A stretch of 64,000 nt of DNA, taken from the NCBI GenBank assembly GCA_958510875.1, contig OY294068.1:166727962-166791961 (forward strand). Direction: 5' to 3'. This document shows positions 25,301-35,777 of this stretch, one piece after another (the first letter of the stretch is position 1; each line of letters starts with the position of its first letter). Source of the stretch: Endomychus coccineus (lineage: Eukaryota > Arthropoda > Insecta > Coleoptera > Endomychidae). A program made the translations under genes and the position numbers. The notes below the pieces were generated by a model. That model worked only from the letters and a program-made list of their open reading frames with translations. It was not told the origin of the DNA and did no database searches.

Positions 25301-28300
25301 ATGACACCTTGCTAACACTTCGTGATAATGATAATTGTGATAACAGTTCTACAAATGTGGTGACATAATGATATTACACATCAGTCAAGAATTAAAAGAA
25401 AGGTGGCTTGTCATCACGAGTTTGTGCTCCAAAGCAGTTCACACCACCTGAGTTCAGTCACTGGAGAAATGTCATAGCGACCAGTTTGATACCCTAGTGT
25501 TCCTCCCGAATCTATTGTTGGATGACGGGTACCTTGGGCATCGACAGATTGCCCCAAATTTTAAACAGGCTGATTTGACGAAATGGTTCTTTGAACAACT
25601 TTTGCATGCGCTAAAATATAATTGAGTGTTTCCAACTATTTCAAAGTAACAGTAAGATTACATCAGTTTGTGTAAATTCGTTATTACGCAGCTTAACAAA
25701 TTACGCAAGTTAAGAATCTATAAACTAATACTTTGTATATGTGATGAAAATATCAGAAATGTTCTCTTCGCATTTGCAGTGAAGTGTGTGGAGTCCATTT
25801 CGTTTCATAGGTAAATCGTTAAAAATTTAAATTTCTGACTTTGGTGCTGAAAAAACTACGTAATGAAAAGTGGTTGCAAATATAAAATGAAAACTAGAGG
25901 AATGCCAGAATGAATATTTTTAAATGTATTAGCCACCTAAATATTAAATTTTAATGATATGTAGCAATTTATATTGAGAACAGCAAATGTTTTTTATATC
26001 AACCTTATATTTGGTAAGTATTTATACCATCAGATATTACACTATATCATATTCATGTTCACACATTCTTATAATAAAGATCCTACAAGTTGACTGGAAT
26101 GTTATTCCCCAATAAGAAGTGCATACACTAGTTTAAAATAATTTACCAATTATATTGTAAGAAGTAAGGATAAAACAAAATTCCTGAAAATTTCGTTGAC
26201 GTTTTCATGTCTACATGTATTTCTCGGGGTTCTGTCAATTGTCTAATGAACAATAGGATCATTAACATGATACTCATTTCATCACAAGTACATTGTCCAT
26301 TGAATTTTAAAGCTTCCCATTTTGGAAGAATAAATTACCATATTTATGTAACATTTTCCCTCATTAAAAATACTGCGCTAATTTAAAGTATTTATTATAA
26401 GCTCGACTTGCTCGACCCATCTAAGATTTATTTTTAGGTGTTTTTTAAATATCAAACATCGCGGTAGATTCATATTATGCCATGACGATTAAAAGAAACC
26501 GGTTTCACTTCAAATTTTGGATCCATAAAGAAACTAGCCTCACTCTGATGTTGATTTTTTTTTTAGCGAGAGTCAAATTGACTTATTATGATACAAATTA
26601 ATGCAGTCAAATGGGTATAGAAACAGGCCAAACCCGTAAATACTTGGGAAATGGATCGATTTTGATGGGACAAAGTGCATTCTCTTTAGAATGTCATTAG
26701 CAAGAAATTTGACCACAAATTAAGTTGCGCAAATTGTTTACATTGTTTATAAACAATTTAATTCGCTCATTTTTGAGATCACATAAAAATTTCTAAACAA
26801 TGCAAAATTTGACCGTTTTAACACAAATTATTTATTAACAAATAAAGAAAAAAAAATGTGACATTTTTATTAATTTTTATATAATATGCACACTCAGAAA
26901 ATGTTTTTTTTTTACTAAATTGTCTTAGTATAATAAAAAAAATGGCATGCCACTAATTTTAAATAATTGTTTTCCCTTCCATAACAACTCTCCTATACCT
27001 CCTTAAAAAAAATAATATGTTTAATTTCATATATATTTATTGATACTTTTTAATACTAAAACATTAAAATTTTTATTTTTTTTTCTAATTCGCTTTTGAA
27101 AATTTCCCCGAGAGTGCATTTAAAGACCATAATAGCAATAAAATCGTATTCAGGTGGCCAAAATTATCCGACGACGACTATAAACTTGACATTTTGGTCA
27201 AATTCATGTATTTAATAATAAATATAATTTGTGCGTATACATTCGACGATATTGATGATAAAATCGAACTCAGAATACCAAAATTATCCGAAAACGACCC
27301 TGAAGTCGGGGTTTTGGTCGAATTCATCTATTTTGTGATAAATAAATTGTTTATAACAAAAAAATAGTCTTTATCGGATCAAAAACGGTCAAATTTTGGA
27401 TTTCTGAAGAGAATGCACTTTGTCCCATCAAAATCGATCCATTTCCCAACGATTTACGGGTCCAATACCCATTTGACTATTTGACTGCACTAAATCATGT
27501 GAATAAAAATGGCCAATCGTATTTAGCTTTTATTTGGGGTACACTTCCCACGTAGATTTCCAGAGTACACCAAGATTAATGACATTATTCATACGAGGAG
27601 AACGAATAGAATAAACAAATACTGCATCAAGCCTGAGCAGATTTAAAATCTATCGTGTATTATATTCCAGATAAATTGATGACTTCCGACCTATGTTATC
27701 AATGTAACTCGAAAAATTGTTAATGAAATCAATAAAGTAAACAAAACGAATCGTTCAATAAGCAATATTATATATAGTATTCTAATTTTTTTATTTTAGG
27801 CTTGTTCATTTCAAGTGGGTACATTAATATTAAAATGGCGACTGCTGGAGAATTATTAAATTTATTGAGAAATAAAATAAAGACGATATTAATGAAATAA
27901 CTGTGTCAAATGAATGTACCTAACCACTACAAAAATAATTTACATTTCTTAAATGTTTGTTATTTGTGATTTTTCATGATAAACAAATAATTTGTTTATT
28001 ATACAGGGTGTCCTCGAACTGCGTGAACAAAATAAAACCGAAGATTCTTTGATTCGAAAAAAATTTGATGAGCCTTTTTACTTTTGCCTCAAGTGTCTTG
28101 TTTAGCCGGTAGAGGGCTTCAAAGTTGCAAAAATAATTTTGTTTTTTCGGTATAACTTGAGAACGTGATGGAGGACTTATACAATATTTGGCAGGTGAGT
28201 TACTGTCAATAATAGCTGTTTTTGAGAGCGGAGCATAGAGCCTTAGAAGCCATAGAAATGGCTCAAACTTGAGGATGTAACGGGAAAAGTGTCCAGAACT

Positions 28301-31300
28301 TTTTTGTGGTCAATTTAATTCACTCGATATTTTTTATGTAGATAGCTTATCTAATTTGAAAACTTTTTTTACTCTTAGAAAATTTTGATAAAATCAACGG
28401 ATTAGCTTGAAAAAAATAATTTTCGAGTCCGCAATTTTGGCTTACTAATTTTACTTGATTAAAATACCTTAGTTGCCTTTGCTTTTGTTATTGATTTATG
28501 GATTTTGTCGTTGCAATGGCCGGAGAAGTGTACAAGTTTATAGGGAAAGATATCCGCATCGCAGATTTCCAAATCGGCAAACCTTTGCTAATATCGAGAG
28601 GCGACTTCGGGAAACTGGCAGATTTGAAGCAAATCGCAGAGAAACTGGACGCAGACGGACAAGAAGGACGTTAGAGCTCGAAGAAGAGATACTGGAAGCG
28701 GTTGAAACTGAACCTGGGATAAGCACACGACGTTTGGGACTTCGTATTGGAGCCTAAAAATCATTAGTTCATAATGTACTGAAAGAAAAACTGTTGTATC
28801 CCTATCATATTAAAACAGTTCAAGACTTATTGCCCATGGATCCAGGTCATCGGCTAGATTTCTGTCGGCTTATTGTCCAAAGAAAAAACGCAAAACCCCA
28901 ATTTTTGTAGAAGAATTCTTTTCACGGACGAAGCTACTTTCACGAGATGTGGTCTTTTTAACCTCTATAATGAACATTTCTATGCTGATGAAAATCCTCA
29001 TGAAACGGAAGTTACACATTTTCAGAATCAAACTAAAATCAATGTTTGGGTTGGAAGTTGGAATTGTGGATAACTTTATTATTGGCCCTACCGTTATACC
29101 CGATCGATTGAACGGGGAGAACTACTTGAACTTTTTGGAACAAAGGCTATCTGAACTGTTGGAAGACTTGCCCTTACACATTCGTCGTGACCTTTGATTT
29201 ATGCATGATGATGCACCTCCTCATTTCACATTAGCTGTGAGGCGACAATTGAATGCGGAATATCCAGATCGCTGGATAGGTAAAGGACACGATACACCAG
29301 TGAACTGGCCGGCCCGCTCCCCTGATTTGACGCCCTGCGACTTCTTTCTATGGGGCGCTTTGAAGTCGACAGTTTATGCAGCTCCAGTAAACACACGAGA
29401 GGAATTGTGGCAACGAATAAATCATGAAGCGGATTTATTGAAGAATGATCCTGAAGTACTAGCCAGAGTTCAATCCAATCTCTTGAAACGAATTAATTTG
29501 AGTATTCAGGAAAATGGGCAACATTTCGAACAATTGATGCCTTAGCGATTTCCCAAAAAGTTTTGTTGTTTCTTTTAATTTAGCATTTGTTTTTCCCAAA
29601 TAATCACATCGTTTCCCCATTTCTATTGTTTTTATTATTCGTGTTTTACCGAGATATTAACCATTTCAGTGTTAGTGAAATTTTGAGCCATAATTTTATA
29701 AAATTTTTACGGAAAGCAAAGTAAAAACTGACAGTTTTGAGAATAAATTCTCCAAATGCCAAAATGACATTACAAAAGCAAAGGCAACTAAGGTATTTTA
29801 ATCAAGTAAAATTAGTAAGCCAAAATTGCAGACTCGAAAATTTTTATTCAAGCTAATCCGTTGATTTTATCAAAATTTTCTAAGAGTAAAAAAAGTTTTC
29901 AAATTAGATAAGCGATCTACATAAAAAATATCGAGTTAAATTGACCACAAAAAAGTTCTGGACACTTTTCCCGTTACATCCTCAAGTTTGAGCCATTTCT
30001 ATGGTCTCTAAGGCTCTATGCTCCGCTCTCAAAAACAGCTATTATTGACAGTAACTCACCTGCCAAATATTGTATAAGTCCTCCATCACGTTCTCAAGTT
30101 ATACCGAAAAAACAAAATTATTTTTGCAACTTTGAAGCCCTCTACCGGTTAAACAAGACACTTGAGGCAAAAGTAAAAAGGCTCATCAAATTTTTTTCGA
30201 ATCAAAGAATCTTCGGTTTATTTTGGCCACGCAGTTCGAGGACACCCTGTATATACAGGATGTCCCAGGTTTTAGTAGCAGAACTTCCACAGTCGATAGA
30301 AAATTTGATTTTGAGACAAAAATGCCTAATAACATATATGCACATACGCTTAGCTTTTGAGATACAGGCTGTTGAAGTTGAAAAAAAAATTTGTTTTTTT
30401 GCGAATATCTCCGGAACCGTTTATCGTACAGAAAACAGCTTTTGCAAGCATTTTCTACTCATAGTAAGCTATGTTCTGTGTGATAAAAATTTTTTTTTAC
30501 TCATAATTGGTGAAGATTTTGAAGGGGTAGTGGGTGTTTTTCTCCCCAACTTCTACGCCACTGGAAAAAGTACGGTTTTGAGACAACCATTTGAATGTTT
30601 TCTACACAAAAAAGGTACTCTTGGTCATAAGCTCTAAAGTTGACCGTTTTCAAGAAAAATCGACTTTTATGTTGAAAAACATGGTCAATTTGTTGGTTTT
30701 GTTACTTGTTCTAACGTTTGAATAAATTTTGTTCAATTAGTAAGAATTGACCATGTTTTTCAACATAAGAGTCGATTTTTCTCGAAAACGGTCCTCTTTA
30801 GAGCTTATGGCTTTTCCAGTGGCGTAGAAGTTGGGGAGAAAAACACCCACTACCCATTAAAAATCTTCACCAATTATGAGTAAAAAAATTTTTGTTATCA
30901 CACAGAACATAGCTTACTATGAGTTGAAAATGCTTGCAAAAGCTGTTTTCTGTACGATAAACGGTTCCGGAGATATTCGCAAAAAACGAAATTTTTTTTT
31001 CAACTTCAACACCCGTATCTCAAAAACTAAGCGTCTGTGCATATATGTTATTAGGCATTTTTGTCTCAAAATCAAATTTTCTATCGACTGTGGAAGTTCT
31101 GCTACTAAAACCTGGGACAACCTGTATATGGAAATTAATGTGACTAACTAAATTCTACTGAGGTGCTCACATGGGAACAGGCTATCACCTCGACCGATAT
31201 TGATTCTTGACAAGAATCCAAATCCAAATCCCAAAAGGATGTGAACATAAAAATGAATATCTCTACAACAATACGAGGGCAAAGTTAAAAGTCCATGAAA

Positions 31301-34300
31301 AATGAAACAAGAAATGATTCAACACTATTGATAACAAATAATCACCCTTATCCACTAAAAATACTATTTACTTTATTTATTTATTTATTTATTTAATAAT
31401 CTTACCCTGATCAATACGTATAATCCCAATTTAAGATCAGGACAATGCATAATAAAATTGATATATCAACAATTATTATCTAAATTAAATCTAAATAACC
31501 TAATTATACTCAAGTGCGAAAAGAGACAAAGTCAAAAAAAGAAAATACCCAAAATTATTTATCACCGCAATGTACAAAGATGAGAAGAAAAAAAGAAAGC
31601 TGAAAAGTATGAATATTGTTTCATTGCAGTAGGCCGAGCAATCTGTTTTAGGCCAGAATTGAAAATATTATATTTAGTATGAGTGCCATTGGTGTTATAG
31701 GAGTGGCACATGCAAAATAATGGAAATAAGTGTGTTAGTACGAGAAGTTTGGAGGTAGAAAGTATTTACAGACCGCGAATTCAGCCGAGGAACTAGAAAA
31801 TTGACTCTTTCCAGCAGCATGGGGCAGTCAATTAAGTTATTGAGCAACTTGAACAAACTGGCCTGAAGTAAATAATTATTTCTGCGAGAAAGGGATGACC
31901 TATTGAATCTATCTAACTGGAGACTTAGGAATGCCCTTGAGAGGATAAAAACCGTTTATCCTGAAGCACAGGAATTTCAAAAAGCGGCGCCGAACGGATT
32001 CCAGGGCATTTCTATGAACGGCATAACCAGGGAACCAAATCACAGATGCATACTCAAGCCGCGATCGCAGCTTCAAATTATAAACCTAAGTAGTCTGTTA
32101 GCAGCCTCTATCATAGACTCCAGATGAGAAACGAAGGATAGTTTGGGATCGATAATTACGCCGAGGTCTTCATAGGTTGCTGGTCTCTTAAGGATAGTAC
32201 CGTCTACGTTGTAATCAAATATAGTCGAGTTGGTTTTATTTGTGTGAGACATAACGCAGCACTTGTTAACATTAGGAGACGGCTTGTTCGCTGAACAACA
32301 GACAGCCATCATGTCAAGACTTCTCTGAAGTAGATAACAATCAAATGTGGATTTGATGACAAAGAACATTTTTTAAAACCATCGGCATGTAGACTGAGTA
32401 CACTTAGACCTATTGATATATCATTGACAAAGATGTTAAAAAACAGTGGTCCCAAAATCTATCCTTGGGGACCCCCGAAGAAGCTGCCCATTTACCACGA
32501 CAAATTACCGCCTATCACTAAGATATGAGGTGATGAAAGATAAGAGCTCCACAGAGAAACCAATTCCTTCAAGTCCTAGCAGAAGTCTGTGGTCAAGCCT
32601 GTCGAAGGCCGATCTATCGATCGGTATATATGACATCGACTTGGAAGCCGAAATCCATATTTTCAGCGATGTATCGTGCGATATTTGTACACCTCATTGC
32701 TTAAATGTCTGCTGAAACATCAGCTCTTTTCAGGGCTACATGATGGACAAAATCCGATCGCGCAACCTCGTCGTGGCTTACATCGGGTAAGGCTAATGCC
32801 GGCGGTAAACATTCTCCCCATCTCAATGGTGGACAAATTATCTGTTTCTTGAAATGTAACCTTCACAGAGTACAAAATATCTTCACCTGGATGAGCAAAG
32901 AATATGAAGTATTACATTAATTACCAAATTTGTGCTGAACAAAGAGGTTCAGTGATTCCATTCGAGATTTTAACTCACCTCCTGACCCACTCCTGCAAGG
33001 GTAGGATGATTCCATTTTATCCGTCTCCTCAAAATTATTCACCGATTGTCATTTTTAAGTTTTTTTTTTTGAAAAGAATAGCCCCCTTAACTTCAAAACC
33101 ATGAATCTTTCATCGAGAACATTTTTCCCCGATGCATATTTCTCTAGATATTCCTGGGAGCCCCCTTAAAATTGTTCTACTGATGACAGTAAATTACTGT
33201 TGTCCTTGGGTATATTTATTTGATCCCTTTGTGTTGGTCAATCTCTGTAACCATATTGAGTTGGGATATGATGTCATCAAACATTCGTAAATTTGTGACA
33301 TTTCTAGATGATCATCTTCTCTTCTACGACCTAGATGTCAGAAGATATAAGAGTAGCGCTCTTATAGAAAATTGATATCTTTCGACATATTTCCAGTTAA
33401 ATTTAATTTTAAATTAATGAGATGGCAGCATTTTCTGAGTGAAGACAATGGGTGGGTTACAGAAGGTTATATGATCAGTTTTCGTCCTGTTCATTTCATA
33501 GATCTCTTATGTTAATAATAATCATTGCTTTGAGTAATCATTGAAACAATACATTCCAGATTTCTCCAAATATCTTGAACGCTAGAGTTGAATTGGTATT
33601 GATACCAAGGTCATAGAAAATTACCAAGTTGATTTATGAACAATTTCAGGATATGAATATATGTATCTATTCAAATTAAATCGATAAATATTGCTAAATT
33701 ATTTTTATTCAATGGATAACCTTCAATACGTTTGGTACCTATAAATGAATTACACAACATGTACTTTGGTCTTGGAACTGTAATTGAAATATATTCTAGT
33801 TCAACTTTTAACCTCTTCCAATTACAATACATTTTTAAATATTAATAAGCAGGTACAGCCTTCAGATCTAGGCTGTAATAATAGCTTTCAGGAATTAATA
33901 GTTAGTTCCCAATGTTCAAATTTGTCCATATATTTTATTCTGAATAATTGTCTAAGTGAAATCATTTTTTACTCTATCAATGCAATTGTGTGATAAAAAA
34001 TAAAATATGTTATGTTTTCAACATAACTTATTTATGGATGATGAAAATCAAACCTTCCACAACAGATTAACATTGGTACTGTTAATTTCTGAAGCTTTTA
34101 TCTATCAATATTTATAGTATTATAGGACAGAGTTTAGCAAAAATGAAATTGATCTGCAAGTGTTATGTTCAAGTTTAATATTTATATTCTGGGTCCAACA
34201 TAATGTTTGATTGTTAACATGAACCATTTGTATTTACCTTATTGCAATAAATTTTTACTTTACTTTGTACCATAGTTTTGGAATGTTTTTTGATATTGAG

Positions 34301-35301
34301 AATAAATTCAATCATTTATTTCATTCATTAATGGTTAGTTTTACACCACCCATTTTACAAGATCTATGATTCATTTCTATGTTTACATATAAGTGAAGTA
34401 ATAAATAATGAAGTATTAGAAATTTTGTAATAAGCCACTTTATATATTGATAGCTTCAAAATTGGTGAAATATATAGTTGTTTCATAATTTTTATCAATA
34501 CTATGTCAACATTACTATCAATATTGATAATTAATTAATTTTTATCAGGACAAATATTCTCTTCTAAATATAGAGTAAGAAAAAACTATTTACGCGATCT
34601 TTATAAAGATGTTGTTAACCTTCAATCTAATTAATCAATCATGTTTCAAGATAATGCATCGCTATTAATTAATTCAAGTTGGAATAAATATTTTGAAATA
34701 AAATTTTCTATCACTATGAAATTATAGATTTGTATGAGGTCCTATTTTAACTTAAACCTGATAAGTAAAGTACTTAAAATTACCTTTGAATTGAGCTTCC
34801 CACTCTCTTACAGAATCCATCTCCATAGTATTGAGATCACTCAAATCATCGTATTCTTCAGTTTTCACGGACACCGAAAACGTTGCAAGACCCCTTGAAG
34901 CATCTTTACCACCAAAAGCTGCATAAGGTCCACCTTAAAAGAAAATGCAAATAAGTAGTGTGACATCATCATGACTATTTAAATTTATATAATATACCTG
35001 GTCCATAAAATCGTTTGCCTCTCGTAACATCGTACACATTTCCATTAACTGCTACTAAAACCCTACCATCTTCTTGATTTCCATCGTATTTTTTCAATTC
35101 CCCAACCGTGAAGTCTTTTTTTTTTAGTTTCGGCAATTGGGGTTCCGGTGGTGAAAATGAAGGCACATTTGTACGACTTTTCACTATTTTATAGATAAGG
35201 AAAGCTATTAAACCCACTAAAACTAAATTCAATGGACTTTCCACTATTTCCGACAATATATTTGTGAAAAAATCTCCGGAATTTGTTGTATTTTCAGCCA
35301 T
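13362..35301 (-). CDS. PGRMC1: Membrane-associated progesterone receptor component (MAPR family), three exons
   Basis: Exons (minus strand): 34998-35301, 34784-34933 and 13362-13480. They splice at GT-AG junctions in matching phases to give a 190-residue protein, the usual length for PGRMC1/2. Residues about 22-40 ([19 protein letters not shown]) form the single N-terminal membrane segment. From about residue 60 the cytochrome b5-like domain reads [22 protein letters not shown], then [20 protein letters not shown]. Both tyrosines of the YGPxGPY motif are kept; in the mammalian protein the second (Tyr113) coordinates heme. The C-terminus [19 protein letters not shown] is also typical. The family binds heme, resides mainly in the endoplasmic reticulum and supports cytochrome P450s and sterol metabolism. 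Intron 2 is about 21.3 kb and full of transposons plus an antisense THAP gene. No defect was seen. The choice between PGRMC1 and 2 is not meaningful for an insect. Confidence 0.93.
14007..15120 (+). CDS. THAP-domain protein, four exons, nested in the PGRMC intron
   Basis: Exons 14007-14074, 14446-14646, 14707-14754 and 14814-15120 join in phase at good GT-AG sites (one perfect GTAAGT at 14647) to give 207 residues. The N-terminal 85 or so residues form a THAP C2CH zinc finger: MGKYCIVC supplies the CxxC pair, WYNSL the conserved Trp, CSDHF the Cys-x2-His, and GATPAF the terminal AVPTIF-like box. The rest is a low-complexity Ser/Thr/Pro-rich and acidic tail ([28 protein letters not shown]) without a transposase domain. 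THAP fingers bind DNA; members are transcription factors or domesticated P-element relatives. It lies antisense within the 21-kb PGRMC intron. No coiled coil or HCF-binding motif was noted. The target is unknown. The intact splicing and frame suggest a functional gene. Confidence 0.85.
15133..15138 (+). terminator. Candidate polyadenylation signal of the THAP gene
   Basis: AATAAA occurs 13 nt after the THAP stop codon, and a second (in GAATAAAAG) lies near 15198. Either could serve. Confidence 0.4.
15898..15914. repeat. Poly-C run of 17
   Basis: Seventeen consecutive C in otherwise AT-rich DNA, about 80 bp left of the large palindrome that starts near 15993. Such runs are prone to length error in sequencing. 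Confidence 0.9.
15993..17520. mobile_element. 1.5-kb palindrome built from about 270-bp tandem units
   Basis: The outer ends match as inverted repeats (CGAATCCGAGgtGATTTTCC near 16008 and its reverse complement near 17500). Within the arms a unit of about 270 bp recurs: TCATTGAAATTATCGTGTGA at 16221 and 16492, a decayed one near 16757, and reverse-complement units near 17025 and 17290. Each unit also carries GCTGATTACGAAT and TTTTCCGGAAAA motifs. No coding capacity is present. It resembles foldback-type elements whose arms consist of direct repeats. Confidence 0.7.
18030..18180 (+). mobile_element. Possible hAT-type terminal fragment
   Basis: The sequence begins TAGAGATCGACCGATACCGATATATCGG, whose clustered CGATA motifs are common at ends of hAT-like elements. 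No matching opposite end, target duplication or transposase was found, so this is only a resemblance. Confidence 0.3.
18236..18395. mobile_element. 160-bp hairpin MITE
   Basis: The left arm AATCTAATCCGCAAAGGTAA...CCACAGCTAA (18240-18297) pairs with 18325-18385 (TTAGCTGTGG...TGTGGATTAGATT) with a short loop. It resembles the half-copy at 60325-60400 (TCTAGATCGATCAGT block). Non-coding. Confidence 0.7.
18551..19125. mobile_element. Internal palindrome of the CACGGTCG MITE family, ends missing
   Basis: Sequence 18551-18735 (GGGGAAGTTATTTTTAAGGT through CGAAGT/CTAGCTGGTGGCTGAGC) is inverted at 18745-18990. The right part continues to 19125 and matches the interior of the full element at 35778-36380 (CCGGAATCG..., TTTCGGCACTTTT). 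The terminal inverted repeats CACGGTCGTATATACAGG are absent here, so this copy is a rearranged inside-out derivative. Confidence 0.65.
19312..19510 (+). pseudogene. Decayed THAP first-exon relic
   Basis: From the ATG at 19367 the sequence reads [13 protein letters not shown] and then a stop; in the following part [10 protein letters not shown] and GGSNVFNG remain. It is the degraded inverted duplicate of the fragment at 20873-20986, and their upstream sequences (CGATCAACTGAC...TTTAGTTACA) match as well. Loss of the second Cys and the stop make it non-functional. Confidence 0.6.
20873..20986 (-). pseudogene. THAP-domain N-terminal fragment or exon
   Basis: The 37-codon minus-strand frame [10 protein letters not shown]...[16 protein letters not shown] matches the start of a THAP finger: CxC pair, LPRDPxRRKQW with the conserved Trp. 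A GTATGA donor-like site follows ATGATGG near the end. The rest of the finger (the Cys-x2-His half) was not found downstream, so it is either an orphan exon or a relic. Its inverted degraded twin lies at 19312-19510, 1.5 kb away. P-element transposases also begin with such a domain. Confidence 0.6.
21270..22497 (-). pseudogene. Partial CBP/p300 (nejire) duplicate, KIX region, copy 1
   Basis: Minus-strand blocks run in the parent order: a splice acceptor and [20 protein letters not shown] (22497), Gln/Thr-rich linker, then the KIX domain and its tail [15 protein letters not shown]...[13 protein letters not shown]...LEEKR (about 21925-22060), PTRPIRPG-type linker, SSG and a 53-nt GT-AG intron (21777-21829), then [19 protein letters not shown] helix 1 and the start of helix 2 are missing: WHQS joins directly to FTPDPQAM. 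After the intron the frame breaks repeatedly. CBP is a histone acetyltransferase co-activator of over 2,000 residues; only this piece is here. Retained introns point to a genomic duplication, not a retrocopy. A related copy with the opposite deletion lies at 24683-25625. Confidence 0.85.
22498..23015. other. Non-coding spacer between CBP copy and Crypton
   Basis: No coding signal. An imperfect palindrome GTGAGAAATATGTCGTTTTCTCAC at about 22890-22913 resembles the repeats on the other side of the Crypton (24428-24505). Confidence 0.45.
23016..24250 (-). pseudogene. Crypton-type tyrosine recombinase, decayed
   Basis: The N-terminal SAM-like part reads [32 protein letters not shown] and [14 protein letters not shown] (24190-23950). 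The catalytic domain follows: the first Arg in [11 protein letters not shown] (23700-23650), then [17 protein letters not shown] (His-x-x-Arg), and [15 protein letters not shown] with the final His/Trp and the nucleophilic Tyr. A 57-nt GT-AG intron lies at 23701-23759. Two lesions are visible: an in-frame TAG after STLWS (near 23947) and a frameshift in a run of nine T (about 23483). Such recombinases move Crypton DNA transposons via a covalent Tyr intermediate. The Ser/Thr-rich C-tail ends at 23016. The catalytic residues themselves are intact, so decay is recent. Confidence 0.85.
24424..24510. repeat. Tandem short palindromes GTGAGAAATTATATCTCAC
   Basis: Three consecutive palindromes (AGTGAGAAATTATTTCTCAC, then two of GTGAGAAATTATATCTCAC) and a half unit lie upstream of the Crypton frame. 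A related palindrome is on its other side near 22890. They could be recombinase binding or exchange sites, or simple expansion. Confidence 0.7.
24683..25625 (-). pseudogene. Partial CBP/p300 duplicate, KIX region, copy 2
   Basis: Minus strand, same order as copy 1: CGCTAAAATATAATT-type junction at 25625, a linker, an unrelated about 400-bp insertion (25030-25430), then [11 protein letters not shown] and MVGQLTSDL, followed by KIX N-terminal sequence [19 protein letters not shown] and [12 protein letters not shown] with a stop. Copy 1 lacks exactly this helix-1 region. Here instead helices 2 (second half) and 3 are lost: MSDK..HSLV jumps to the QPIRSGTPG linker and PMSSG, where the GT donor of the small intron is still present. 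It is degenerate throughout. Confidence 0.75.
25626..26600. other. Gene-free AT-rich stretch
   Basis: No convincing frame, repeat or RNA structure seen. Confidence 0.5.
26602..27489. mobile_element. Inverted-repeat element (TGCAGTCAAA family), 890 bp
   Basis: The left arm TGCAGTCAAATGGGTAT...GGATCGATTTTGATGGGAC...GTGCATTCTCTT (26602-26690) is inverted at 27405-27489. The right end has a 7-bp internal duplication (TTTGACTATTTGACTGCA). The interior is AT-rich and non-coding. A related left arm lies at 6066-6165. Confidence 0.75.
27490..28003. other. Non-coding spacer
   Basis: An acceptor-like TTTTATTTTAG at about 27795 is followed by a 22-codon frame ([15 protein letters not shown]..., 27836-27901). 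It is too short to call and may be chance. Confidence 0.4.
28004..30249 (+). mobile_element. Full-length mariner-like element with about 490-bp inverted repeats
   Basis: The element starts CAGGGTGTCCTCGAACTGCG and ends with its reverse complement, flanked by TA (28002-28003 and 30250-30251). The inverted repeats are extraordinarily long for this superfamily: 28004-28490 matches 29760-30249 in reverse with few differences. Between them is a decayed transposase gene (28473-29545). The fragment at 1-47 is another copy. The ends are well preserved, so insertion is fairly recent. Confidence 0.9.
28473..29545 (+). pseudogene. Mariner-superfamily transposase with nonsense and frameshift lesions
   Basis: The N-terminal half ([19 protein letters not shown]..., [13 protein letters not shown]) is a helix-turn-helix DNA-binding region ending at an in-frame stop (28755). 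Homology continues through [31 protein letters not shown] (first Asp), [23 protein letters not shown] (second Asp, HDDA instead of HDNA) and [18 protein letters not shown] (third Asp). By my count about 43 residues separate the last two Asp, more than the 34 of classical mariner. Lesions: the stop at 28755, a frame break near 28907, a small duplication near 29055 and a stop near 29196. The C-terminal [12 protein letters not shown] is intact. It could not make transposase. Confidence 0.88.
30256..31124. mobile_element. 869-bp near-perfect palindrome, TA-flanked MITE
   Basis: It starts CAGGATGTCCCAGGTTTTAG and ends with the matching reverse complement; the arms are about 400 bp and the centre lies near 30700. 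TA flanks both ends. It begins six bases after the mariner at 28004-30249 ends, joined by TATATA. The open frames at 30260-30637, 30876-31151 and 30917-31120 are the two arms read on each strand and show no domain. It is non-autonomous, and its ends resemble those of the neighbouring mariner (CAGGxTGTCC). Confidence 0.88.
31125..31640. repeat. Low-complexity spacer with (TTTA)n and a repeat-family scrap
   Basis: A TTTA microsatellite runs from about 31373 to 31395. Just before it, ATCCACTAAAAATACT (31350 region) is shared with copies at 46455, 48980 (reverse) and 56945 of a dispersed repeat. Nothing coding. Confidence 0.5.
31640..32760 (-). pseudogene. Non-LTR retrotransposon reverse transcriptase relic
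   Basis: In minus-strand order: IYTDRSIAFDRLDH-like block (domain with the first conserved Asp, frameshifted, about 32600-32640), GVPxGSILGP-like block (about 32450), then [25 protein letters not shown] and [18 protein letters not shown] (32100-32360), then [12 protein letters not shown] and [12 protein letters not shown] (31960-32060), all landmarks of CR1/Jockey-type enzymes. Frames shift repeatedly. The YADD catalytic block was not recovered. It lies inside PGRMC intron 2, same strand as the host gene. Confidence 0.8.
32761..34783. other. Intronic stretch without recognised features
   Basis: About 2 kb of AT-rich intron of the PGRMC gene. Short frames at 32904-33104 and 33784-33993 carry no recognisable content. 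Confidence 0.5.
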
Positions 35302-35777
35302 GTTGATTTAATTTGACATAATGAATGACAAGTCTAGAAAAAGCGATGGGAACGTCCAGACGCGCCAACTGAATAAAATACTTTCACACCAAGATCTTAA
35401 GATTTTTAGTGACTTTTAAATTTGTGTCACGAGCATTACACAGACATTATAAAAAAGAACTGTAATCAATCGATCACTGACTACCCACGTAAAATAACAT
35501 TCGGACACTTCTGTGGGTCTAATGCATGATTGTATGAATAAGAAATACATTGGAAATGAAAGAGGTTAACTTATACTCTATGTTTCATTGAAATTTTATT
35601 CAAATGGTTCACTCTACATCATAATATCTACAGTGACTATACAAGAATAGAGTCACTGTAATAATATCTAGTGTTATTAGATATATAGTCTACAATCTAC
35701 ATAATGTATTTTACAAATCTATGTTTTATTCGGGCACCTGCTGTCAGGTCCTCAGAGTAATAAAAATTAGTCTGAGG

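Noticed and set aside
30260..31151. Overlapping frames of 91-125 codons
   Set aside because: They are the two arms of a perfect palindrome read on both strands; no domain and no codon signal.
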